From Mariniblastus sp. (lineage in GTDB: Bacteria; Planctomycetota; Planctomycetia; Pirellulales; Pirellulaceae), in assembly GCA_028823415.1 (NCBI GenBank), contig JAPKBL010000011.1, positions 1 through 64,000 of the forward strand: a stretch of DNA of 64,000 nt, read 5' to 3'. Under the pieces are notes generated by a model, which saw only the letters and a list, made by a program, of their open reading frames with translations, was not told where the DNA came from and ran no database searches. Positions 54,242 to 61,960 of this stretch are shown here, one piece after another. The translations under genes and the position numbers were made by a program. Every line of letters begins with the position of its first letter. Positions within the stretch are counted from its first letter, which is position 1.

Positions 54242-55411
54242 ATGCCTAGTTATCGCCGCCTCGGTGAAATTCCACCCAAACGCCACATGCAATTTGAAAA
54301 TCATGGCGAAAGCTATTTAAACGAGGGGCTGTTCTATGAGCATGTCGTAACCACGCAAGGTTTCGATCGTGTCTACAGCATCCTCTACCATCGCCGTCCC
54401 CCCACACGCGTCGTCTCAACGGCAACCGTCGGCACACTCGAACTTAACGCTTGCTCGGATCAGGAACTGCGCCATCACCACATCAAATCCGGCGATCTTG
54501 TTCGAGGAGGCGACCCCATCACCGATCGCATCCCGATGATGTTCAACGAAGATCTCACCACCTATCGTGTTCGTCCAGACCGACAACAGGCTGAGATCTA
54601 TCGGAATGCAGCCGCCGATGAAATTATTTTCATCCATCATGGCCAGGGATACATCCAGACAACCTACGGCCGCCTTCCCTACCGTCGAGGCGACTATTGT
54701 GTCATCCCCAGAACTTGTAATTATCGCATCGTTAGCGAATCCATTTCGCAAGAAGACCATCTAATCATCGAAAGCAACGGCCCGGTCCGGATTCCGCAAC
54801 AGTATCTCAATCAAGATGGACAGATGCTTCTCGGCTCACCCTACAGCGAGAGAGATTTTCACAGCCCGATTGAGCTTGATTCGATAGATGAAGATGTCGA
54901 GACACCTATCCTCATCAAAAATGGCAACCAGTTGACGCGCGTCGTCATGGCCAACAATCCATTCGACGTCGTTGGCTGGGACGGTTTTCTTTATCCATTC
55001 ACTTTCAACGCTTGGGATTTTGAACCACTCACCGGCACACTACATCTGCCGCCGCCTTATCAACAAACATTTGAGATGAGAGGGTTTGTCGTCTGCACGT
55101 TTGCCCCAAGACACCTCGACCACCATCCAAAAGCCGTAAAAGTACCCTACGTTCACAGTAATGTGGAAGCCGATGAAGTGCTGTATTACGTGGATGGCGA
55201 ATTCGGTTCACGCAAAGGTGTCGACATGGGTAGCTTGACGCTCCACCCCGGGGGCATTCCCCATGGCCCACACCCGGGTACTATCCTAAAAAGCATGGGA
55301 GTGGACTTCACGAACGAGATGGCAGTGATGTACGACACCGACCGTCCTCTTTTTCTCACTCAACAGGCGATGGAAATGGATGACCCGAGTTACCCCATGA
55401 GTTGGCTCTAA
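54242..55411 (+). CDS. hmgA: Homogentisate 1,2-dioxygenase
   Basis: The enzyme opens the ring of homogentisate to maleylacetoacetate in tyrosine and phenylalanine breakdown, using non-heme iron. It is a cupin-fold protein. The iron-site segments are VPYVHSNVEADEVLYY, with its His and Glu, and HPGGIPHGPHPG, with a second His. The N-terminal part (GEIPPKRHMQFENHGE and GFDRVYSILYHRRPP) is also family-like. At 389 aa it is shorter than the fungal or pseudomonad enzymes (about 430-445 aa) and matches a shorter bacterial group. It is followed after 57 bp by a flavin reductase gene and is divergent from the SDR-PTPS pair, which could supply pterin for phenylalanine hydroxylation (inference). Confidence 0.92.
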   Translation: MPSYRRLGEIPPKRHMQFENHGESYLNEGLFYEHVVTTQGFDRVYSILYHRRPPTRVVSTATVGTLELNACSDQELRHHHIKSGDLVRGGDPITDRIPMMFNEDLTTYRVRPDRQQAEIYRNAAADEIIFIHHGQGYIQTTYGRLPYRRGDYCVIPRTCNYRIVSESISQEDHLIIESNGPVRIPQQYLNQDGQMLLGSPYSERDFHSPIELDSIDEDVETPILIKNGNQLTRVVMANNPFDVVGWDGFLYPFTFNAWDFEPLTGTLHLPPPYQQTFEMRGFVVCTFAPRHLDHHPKAVKVPYVHSNVEADEVLYYVDGEFGSRKGVDMGSLTLHPGGIPHGPHPGTILKSMGVDFTNEMAVMYDTDRPLFLTQQAMEMDDPSYPMSWL

Positions 55412-55468
55412 ACCGATCGGTCATTCCGTGGACTCAAAAATGCCAACCAATTTCCTGAATCTGAAATC

Positions 55469-56089
55469 ATGTTAATCGATCCCGAGGCCGAATCCGCGGC
55501 GCTTGTTTACTCAACAATGATCCGTGCGATCACGCCGCGACCCATTGCATGGGTATCGACCGTTTCGCCGGGAGGGGTAACCAACCTCGCCCCATTCAGC
55601 TATTTCAATGGCATCGGCAGCAAACCCGCCGCGCTCATGTTCTCCCCAGTAAACCGTCCTGACGGGTCGCCCAAAGACACCCTTGTCAACATTCGCTCTA
55701 ACGGTGAGTTTGTCGTCAATGTCGTCCCCTTTTCGATCGCTCAACCGATGTTGGAAACCGCCGGTGATTTTCATTACGAAACGAGTGAGTTCTCAGAGGT
55801 TGGAATGACTCCCTGCCCAAGTCGAAGGGTACAGCCACCCGGTGTCCTCGAATCTCCGATTCAGTTTGAGTGCGAAGTCATTCAAATCGTTCCCGTTGGA
55901 GAGGGACCACTCGCCGCCAATGTTATTATTGGCAAAATTATATTAATGAACATTGCTGATCATGTCCTCGACGAAAACAATAAGATTGACCCAGCCAAAC
56001 TCGATACGATCGGGCGCATGGGGGGAAGAGGATATTCCCGGACGACCGAACGGTTTGAATTAAAACCGCTCGGCTCCGAGAAAAAATAA
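55469..56089 (+). CDS. Flavin reductase family protein (FMN-binding split barrel)
   Basis: The protein has the split-barrel flavin-binding fold of the DIM6/NTAB group. The signature is RAITPRPIAWVSTVSPGGVTNLAPFSYF (about 19-46), followed by SPKDTLVNIRSNGEFVVNVV. Such proteins either reduce free flavin for a partner oxygenase or use bound flavin directly. The length of 206 aa is normal. It lies 57 bp downstream of hmgA, probably in one mRNA, so a part in aromatic breakdown is likely, though none is needed for HmgA itself. Its partner oxygenase is not in the window. Confidence 0.9.
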   Translation: MLIDPEAESAALVYSTMIRAITPRPIAWVSTVSPGGVTNLAPFSYFNGIGSKPAALMFSPVNRPDGSPKDTLVNIRSNGEFVVNVVPFSIAQPMLETAGDFHYETSEFSEVGMTPCPSRRVQPPGVLESPIQFECEVIQIVPVGEGPLAANVIIGKIILMNIADHVLDENNKIDPAKLDTIGRMGGRGYSRTTERFELKPLGSEKK

Positions 56090-56149
56090 GATTCGACCGG
56101 CGCGCCCCCCCAAAAACACAAGTAACCCTTGCGAGTGAACTGCGTCAAT

Positions 56150-58717
56150 CTATTTGGCGCCAGCTGCCTTCTTCCCGACCGATTTCATATAAGCCAACAA
56201 GTCGAGAATCTCTTCTCGCGTCAAAGTATCGAGTAATCCAGTTGGCATCATTGAAACTTTAGACGGTTTCATCGCTTCTATTTGATCGACTTGAACATTG
56301 GTAAACCTGCCTGGGTCGATCATGTTTTCCTGAACCATGTACCGATTGCCATTTAAGTTCGCGACCCTTCCAGTCACCATCGTTCCGTCGTCCAATTGGA
56401 AGATTGTGGCCTCGTATTGATCCGAAATTTCTTTACTCGGATCAACAATTGTTTCAATTAAATCCCGAGTGCTAAATCGATGGCCAGCCGGCGTCAGGTC
56501 GGGGCCAACGATTCCCCCCTGCCCTTCCATTCGATGGCATTTATAGCATGTGGCTAAAGCAAACATCTTTTTTCCATTCTCCAAATCTCGACCTTCGAAC
56601 AATTGGTTCGCGTTGTCAACGAAATCACTCATCCCCCACTGTTTCACGACCGGCCTCGCCTTCAGGTCAGCATAAGGGTCACTAACCGTTGGCTTCAAAG
56701 CCAAAACCTCCGACAAGGCCTCTTTCTCTTTGTTCGATAATTTTTCGACCGCGTATTTTTTAATATTGCTGATATATCCGCCGAATGAATTCCCACCCTT
56801 GGATTTCGCTGACTCCACAAACCAACGAAAATATTTTTCCCGCAGGTCATGATCCCATCCGGTTTGTGCGTCGCTCAAAATCATCGCGTACGCGATCTGT
56901 GGTTCTTGTGCGCTGGGCGTTAGTAATTTATCAACAATTTTAGCGGTCGCCCCCTCCGCCTTTACAGCCACCAATAGCTTGGCGAGTTCCCGATCTAATT
57001 GCTCGTCGTTGACTGGGAAATATTGGGCCAAACGTCGGATGGACGCTTGAGTTTTTTCAGTTGGCTCACCTAATCGACAAAGCGTCAAACCGTAAACTCG
57101 AATCAAATGAATTCTCTGATCCCTGGAAAGCTGATTCCAATCTAATGCCGCGAGTTTCTCAACTACCATCGCCTGACTTTGTTCATCGCCACAACGCGAG
57201 ACCGCAGTCATGAGCTCTAAAACACGTTGAGGTTGTGTCGCTCGGGCAACCCGATCCTTCCACTTGTCAAACGCCTGCAACTCCAGTGCGGTTCTGGCAG
57301 CATAGCGAATCATCCGATCGGGATCTGACAGCTTTTCCCACACCATTGGCCAATCCACCACAGCCTCAGGAACATGAAATGACTCTAGCTTTCGTCTCAC
57401 CGCTACCGAACTATCGAGTTCTTGATAGGTTGCCGGCGCAACAGATTTGTCGCCGACGTAGGTCACGCGGTAAAGTGCGGATTGAGAACGCCGACCGCCG
57501 ACTAAAAAGTACATCGCTCCATCAACGGGATTAATAACAAGGTCTGTCACCGGTAGCGCCGGCGCGGAGCAAAACTTTTCTTTGGTCGCTCGATAGGTTG
57601 ATCCATCGGAAGACATTCGAACGGCATAGATCATCCCGTAACTCCAGTCAGAGATGAATAACGCGTTTTGGTAATCCGCCGGAAATTTCGCCCCAGTTCC
57701 AAACACGATGCCGGTTGGGCTACCCGGCCCAATATTCAATACAGGAGGAACGCTGTCTGGATAATATTCTGGCCATTTACCAGATCCATGCCGCCAACCG
57801 AACTCACTCCCGCTGACCACATGACAGACCCGCGTCGGTCTGTACCAAGGCAACCCAACATCCCACTCCATGTCCGCATCGTAAGTGAATAGCTCACCGT
57901 TGGGATCAAAGGCGATGTCGTATTCATTTCGAAATCCCATCGCTACTAATTCAAATGATTTCCCCTCAGGATCGGTTTTGCAAATCCAACCGCCAGGCGC
58001 GAGACGACCGGCAGCGTGCCCGCGGGCGTCCGGCAGTCGATTCAGAATTTGATCTTCTTGCCATAATTTCGGGACGCGTGTCGTTTCAGGATTGGGAATC
58101 TTTGTGGCGTTTCCAGCACAAATATAAAGTGATTTCTTGTCTGGACTGAGAATCACAGCATGGGGGCCATGCTCCGATTTTCCAACAAACTCACGCAGCA
58201 ATTCGACGCTGTCATATTTGTCATCCTGATCGGTGTCCCGCACGCGGTATAATCCGGCAGGTTTCGATTCTGTCTTTGTGGGCTTGCTTCCCTTTTTTGT
58301 CTTGGGAGGACTGATTCCATAGGAAACGACATACAAACTGTCGAACGCACACAACAATCCCTGTGCGAATCCGATGCTCAATTCGATCTCTTCCACTCTT
58401 GGGGATTCCCCAGCTCCGGGAGTGATCCGGTAAAGTTTTCCGTACTGGTCGGATGCGATCAATCGTCCCTGCGGATCGGGCGTCATCGACACCCAGGAGC
58501 CTTGCTCACTGGGCACGTTGTACAACAATTCCCCCTTAAACCCCGGAGGCAATTTCAAATTCTCTGCAGATGTCGTCTGGGCTTGCGTATTCGCGGGTCC
58601 AAGAAAAACCAGTTGAAGGATTAGCATCGTCGCAGTGAAAACGCTATTTCGGCATCGAACCATTAAACATTTGACCGGTGCAAATCGTATAATCATAGAT
58701 ATTAACCTGAGTGGCAT
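56150..58717 (-). CDS. NHL/HEAT/c-type cytochrome protein (TIGR02603-like)
   Basis: A hydrophobic N-terminus (about 23-40, VFTATMLILQLVFLGPANTQA) exports the protein. The first half (about 55-370) is a six-bladed propeller of the sorbosone/glucose dehydrogenase type, with MGFRNEYDIAFDPNGELF and FGWRHGSGKWPEYYPDSVPP. A helical HEAT-like part (about 400-650) follows. The C-terminus is the putative heme-binding domain of the Pirellula/Verrucomicrobium type: CYKCHRMEGQGGIVGPDL, then VDPSKEISDQYEAT and LTREEILDLLAYM. Together this suggests a periplasmic oxidase or dehydrogenase passing electrons to cytochrome. The longest frame starts at 58885; the ATG at 58717 is a better start because it leaves the divergent methyltransferase free. 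The length is 855 aa. Confidence 0.88.
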   Translation of the reverse strand: MPLRLISMIIRFAPVKCLMVRCRNSVFTATMLILQLVFLGPANTQAQTTSAENLKLPPGFKGELLYNVPSEQGSWVSMTPDPQGRLIASDQYGKLYRITPGAGESPRVEEIELSIGFAQGLLCAFDSLYVVSYGISPPKTKKGSKPTKTESKPAGLYRVRDTDQDDKYDSVELLREFVGKSEHGPHAVILSPDKKSLYICAGNATKIPNPETTRVPKLWQEDQILNRLPDARGHAAGRLAPGGWICKTDPEGKSFELVAMGFRNEYDIAFDPNGELFTYDADMEWDVGLPWYRPTRVCHVVSGSEFGWRHGSGKWPEYYPDSVPPVLNIGPGSPTGIVFGTGAKFPADYQNALFISDWSYGMIYAVRMSSDGSTYRATKEKFCSAPALPVTDLVINPVDGAMYFLVGGRRSQSALYRVTYVGDKSVAPATYQELDSSVAVRRKLESFHVPEAVVDWPMVWEKLSDPDRMIRYAARTALELQAFDKWKDRVARATQPQRVLELMTAVSRCGDEQSQAMVVEKLAALDWNQLSRDQRIHLIRVYGLTLCRLGEPTEKTQASIRRLAQYFPVNDEQLDRELAKLLVAVKAEGATAKIVDKLLTPSAQEPQIAYAMILSDAQTGWDHDLREKYFRWFVESAKSKGGNSFGGYISNIKKYAVEKLSNKEKEALSEVLALKPTVSDPYADLKARPVVKQWGMSDFVDNANQLFEGRDLENGKKMFALATCYKCHRMEGQGGIVGPDLTPAGHRFSTRDLIETIVDPSKEISDQYEATIFQLDDGTMVTGRVANLNGNRYMVQENMIDPGRFTNVQVDQIEAMKPSKVSMMPTGLLDTLTREEILDLLAYMKSVGKKAAGAK

Positions 58718-58769
58718 TGATTTAGTCTTCTCGAACGTGTGGAATATAGTTTGAAACAGAAAGGAAACA

Positions 58770-59768
58770 ATGTCCAGTTCACAACAAAAAACACTTGAAG
58801 ATTTTATTTCTCTCCAGCATCGAAATGCACTTTCCCATGCAATTCGTGCCGCGGTCGATCTAGGCGTTATTAACGCACTTCGCAATGGTCAACGTACTGC
58901 CGCTCAACTGGCTGAAGAACTGGGCGCTCATCCAGAGGCACTTTCCCAACTGCTCGATGTGGTGGCGGAAACGGAACTCGTTGAAAAATACGGTGAAGAT
59001 TACGCACTCTCATCGATTGCGAGATTGATCCCGGATCGCTTTTACGATTTCGGGGACGAATACTGGAAACATCTCGTCCTCTACGCCAAAACCGGTGCAC
59101 CGCTTCCTATTTGCGACGAAGTTCCACTGGAGGATATCGATTATGTCGCCAATAAAACGAGCGAAGAATGGACCCTCACGCCAACGGCGATGGTCGCCGC
59201 TCAGGCACTGGACATTGGGAATTCGAGAAAGGCTTTGCGAATCCTCGAAATTAGTTGCGGCTCGGCAATCTTCTCAGCGACCCTGACTCATTCAGATCCG
59301 GGTGCGGAGATTACCCTTCTCGACCATCCCATCGGAATTCAGCGTGCCAGGAGAACGATTGATAGTATCGGCTCAGAACATAAAGTGACTTACATCGAAA
59401 CAGAAGACATCCTCAACCTTGATTCTATTCCTGAGATTCAAAACGATTCGTTTGATTTGGTGTTAATCGCAGGCCAACTTCACCAAATGACTGTGGGTGC
59501 CTGCCAGAGACTTTTCAGTCAAGTCCACAAGCTTGTTAAACCTGATCGCGAATTCGCCATTGTTGACATTTTCCCGGGCCAAGAGCACGGCGACAGAAAC
59601 CTGGCGATTTTCAATCTCGAATTAGGTTTACGCTCCTCACAAGGGCGACTGCATGACCCTTTGGTCATTGAAAATGAACTCCGCGCAACCGGATTTGACC
59701 AAGTTCAATTCGCGCACTTACCGGCGACTCCCTATTACTGGGGCCTGATTCTTGCCCAGCGTAAATGA
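58770..59768 (+). CDS. SAM-dependent methyltransferase (O-methyltransferase, acetylserotonin type)
   Basis: A winged-helix dimerisation domain (about 10-80: RAAVDLGVINALRNGQRTAAQLAEELG) precedes the class I methyltransferase domain (about 140-330). The SAM-binding region is ALRILEISCGSAIFSATLT (the usual GxGxG is replaced by ISCGSA), and LLDHPIGIQRARRTI follows. In place of the common His-Asp pair there is FDLVLIAGQLHQM. This architecture is typical of plant-like O-methyltransferases and of bacterial polyketide methyltransferases. The substrate is unknown. It is divergent from the cytochrome gene with a 52-bp gap, so both promoters must lie in that short stretch. Confidence 0.87.
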   Translation: MSSSQQKTLEDFISLQHRNALSHAIRAAVDLGVINALRNGQRTAAQLAEELGAHPEALSQLLDVVAETELVEKYGEDYALSSIARLIPDRFYDFGDEYWKHLVLYAKTGAPLPICDEVPLEDIDYVANKTSEEWTLTPTAMVAAQALDIGNSRKALRILEISCGSAIFSATLTHSDPGAEITLLDHPIGIQRARRTIDSIGSEHKVTYIETEDILNLDSIPEIQNDSFDLVLIAGQLHQMTVGACQRLFSQVHKLVKPDREFAIVDIFPGQEHGDRNLAIFNLELGLRSSQGRLHDPLVIENELRATGFDQVQFAHLPATPYYWGLILAQRK

Positions 59769-59790
59769 TTCTTGGGAGCGGGTGCCCAGT

Positions 59791-60669
59791 TTATTTTAGA
59801 GAAAATCGGGAACACTCTGCGTCGTTCTCAAAATCGACGAGTTCATCGAGCAACAACTGCGTATCGACTTGAGCTTTTTCCATCCAAATCATTCGAGTTG
59901 ATTTGGGCATACTATTCGAATCAAATCGGTCCGCGGTAAAAAAGTCTAAAATTCCAGCGGCCAATTTTCGATTGAGATCTGGATTGGCGGAATAAGGAGT
60001 TTGATCTCGGATAACATCGACCGAAAATGAAGCCGAAATCACGCGTTGTCGCATCACGATTTCAGATTCCAACGCATCGTCTTGCTCGCGATTAAAATCC
60101 AGCACACGATTCCGGTCAAAACCAAAAATTGATGCTTTTTCACCATTGGGAAGTTGGCCTAAAAACATATCGGTCCAACGTTCCACCCGTCGCCGCAGTC
60201 GATTCAGCCGATCAAATACGACTTCATTTTCCGGTCGGGCGTGAAGCAGAATTCGGATTGCCCGATTCTTTGCTTCAATGTGGGCTACATGAACCGAATG
60301 AGCTACTCCGTGCATTTCATCTTGCTGATGGTACCAATCATGGGTAATCACCGTGGCCGACCAAACACGCGTCAGTAATTCCGAAAGTAATATTTCCTGC
60401 ACCACAATTTCAAATGCCGGCCATGGGTCGTGACCTGGCTCGCAATTTGCAAAATCCTGCTCAAACATCTTCAAGGCAGCGACCCATCGCTGATGCCGAA
60501 TCTTGGAAGCCGTCCAATAGTGAGTTGCTGCGAGCGAAGGCTGGTGATTTTCGCCGTAGATGAAATTACCAGAATGAAGTGCGATCCAACTTCCAAGTTC
60601 TGCGAGTTGACTAGCGTGCATTGTTTGTTTTTTCGAAAAGTAAACGCGGGTAATGAAAAAGTCTTCCAT
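59791..60669 (-). CDS. Hypothetical protein, 292 aa
   Basis: I do not recognise the family. The protein looks soluble and helical, with no signal peptide. Striking parts are HYWTASKIRHQRWVAALKMF (about 48-67), VQEILLSELLTRVWSATVITHDWYHQ (about 85-110) with an HDWYHQQDEMHGVAHSVHVAHIEA stretch rich in His, and LNRLRRRVERWTDMFL. The His/Glu/Asp-rich helices could bind metal, as in diiron or hemerythrin-like bundles, but no exact motif is met. A second ATG at 60621 (MHASQLAELG) is also plausible; the first 16 residues have little character. It is convergent with the methyltransferase (22 bp) and divergent from the deoxyhypusine synthase-like gene. Confidence 0.7.
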   Translation of the reverse strand: MEDFFITRVYFSKKQTMHASQLAELGSWIALHSGNFIYGENHQPSLAATHYWTASKIRHQRWVAALKMFEQDFANCEPGHDPWPAFEIVVQEILLSELLTRVWSATVITHDWYHQQDEMHGVAHSVHVAHIEAKNRAIRILLHARPENEVVFDRLNRLRRRVERWTDMFLGQLPNGEKASIFGFDRNRVLDFNREQDDALESEIVMRQRVISASFSVDVIRDQTPYSANPDLNRKLAAGILDFFTADRFDSNSMPKSTRMIWMEKAQVDTQLLLDELVDFENDAECSRFSLK

Positions 60670-60948
60670 TGCTCCATTTGCAAACTTGATGCCGAAGCAA
60701 AATTCTGTTGCGAATTGCCAAAAACCCTTGGTTTTTATAACATTTCAGCGATCTGGGCCTGATGCATTTTTGCATCGTGTCGAATTGCTGCAACCTGTTG
60801 TTTCGTTTGTGCATCCCCCTTTTTGAATTTCATCCCCGACTTACTACGTTCCATCAAAACGCCATTCAGGACCTAGCGGGCTTGCATTGGCTTACTCCAA
60901 CGCTCAATCTAATCACTGAATATCACCCCACTGAAAAAAGTCACCGTC

Positions 60949-61920
60949 ATGTCGCAATCCCCAGTTTCTGATTTCTTGGACCGGAATTTTCTGCACTTCA
61001 ACGCGCGAGAAACCGTCGCCGCGGCCCGAGCCTATAAAAAACATCTCGAGGATGGGGGCAAAATGCTGGTCAGCTTGGCAGGGGCGATGAGCACTGCTGA
61101 ACTGGGGATCTCACTTGCTGAGATGATCCGGACGGACAAAGTCCACGCCATCTCCTGTACCGGCGCCAATTTGGAAGAAGATGTTTTCAATTTGGTTGCC
61201 CACAATGAATATCGAGTAGTTCCAAACTACAGAGACCTTTCGCCGGCCGACGAGACCGCGCTCCTAGAAGAAGGATTCAATCGCGTTACCGATACGTGTA
61301 TTCCCGAAACCGTCATGCGACATCTTGAGGGAAACTTCATGTCGATCTGCGCGGAGAATGCGAAAAACGGCACCAGCCTGTTCCCCTATGAAGTTTTTTA
61401 CCAGCTATTTGAAACCGGCGTGCTGAAACCTCACTTTCAGATTGATCCGAGTCATTCCTGGCTCTTGGCAGCCTACGAAAAAAAGATACCGGTATACTCT
61501 CCAGGGTTCGAAGATTCCACGCTGGGAAATATTTTTGCCGCTCGATGCATTGAAAAGAAAATCGAATCTCACCATGCCCTTCGCTCGGGAACCGAGCAAA
61601 TGGAACATCTAGTCAACTGGTATTTAGAGACAGATGCTCATTCGCCAATCGGTTTTTTTCAAATTGCCGGTGGAATTGCTGGAGACTTTGCGATCTGCGC
61701 AGTCCCAACGATCATTCAGGATTTAAAAAAAGACATCCGACTCTGGCAGTATTTCGCTCAAATCTCGGATTCAACCACTTCTTATGGATCTTATTCAGGC
61801 GCCGTTCCAAACGAAAAAATCACGTGGTGTAAATTAGCCGCCGACACACCTCGATTTATGATTAACTCCGATGCATCGATCGTCGCGCCGTTAGTTTTCG
61901 CATACGTTTTAGAGCAATGA
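60949..61920 (+). CDS. Deoxyhypusine synthase-like protein
   Basis: The protein belongs to the deoxyhypusine/homospermidine synthase family, NAD-dependent enzymes that move the aminobutyl group of spermidine. The N-terminal NAD segments are LVSLAGAMSTAELGISLAEM and ISCTGANLEEDVFNLV. The substrate region is GSYSGAVPNEKITWCKLAAD, where Lys295 aligns with the lysine that carries the intermediate. The length of 323 aa is slightly below the eukaryotic enzyme (369 aa in human). True deoxyhypusine is an archaeal/eukaryal modification of IF5A, so bacterial members may instead make homospermidine or act on another amine acceptor. The gene is convergent with the tubulin-like gene, 40 bp away. Confidence 0.9.
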   Translation: MSQSPVSDFLDRNFLHFNARETVAAARAYKKHLEDGGKMLVSLAGAMSTAELGISLAEMIRTDKVHAISCTGANLEEDVFNLVAHNEYRVVPNYRDLSPADETALLEEGFNRVTDTCIPETVMRHLEGNFMSICAENAKNGTSLFPYEVFYQLFETGVLKPHFQIDPSHSWLLAAYEKKIPVYSPGFEDSTLGNIFAARCIEKKIESHHALRSGTEQMEHLVNWYLETDAHSPIGFFQIAGGIAGDFAICAVPTIIQDLKKDIRLWQYFAQISDSTTSYGSYSGAVPNEKITWCKLAADTPRFMINSDASIVAPLVFAYVLEQ

Positions 61921-61960
61921 CACTCACTTACCTAAACCGAGCATCCGTTGAGAATGGCGA

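Noticed and set aside
60720-60776. Two hairpins (AAAAACC/GGTTTTT and GATGCA/TGCATC) upstream of the deoxyhypusine synthase-like gene
   Set aside because: They lie between divergent starts, where a terminator is not expected, and both are short AT-rich dyads that can arise by chance.
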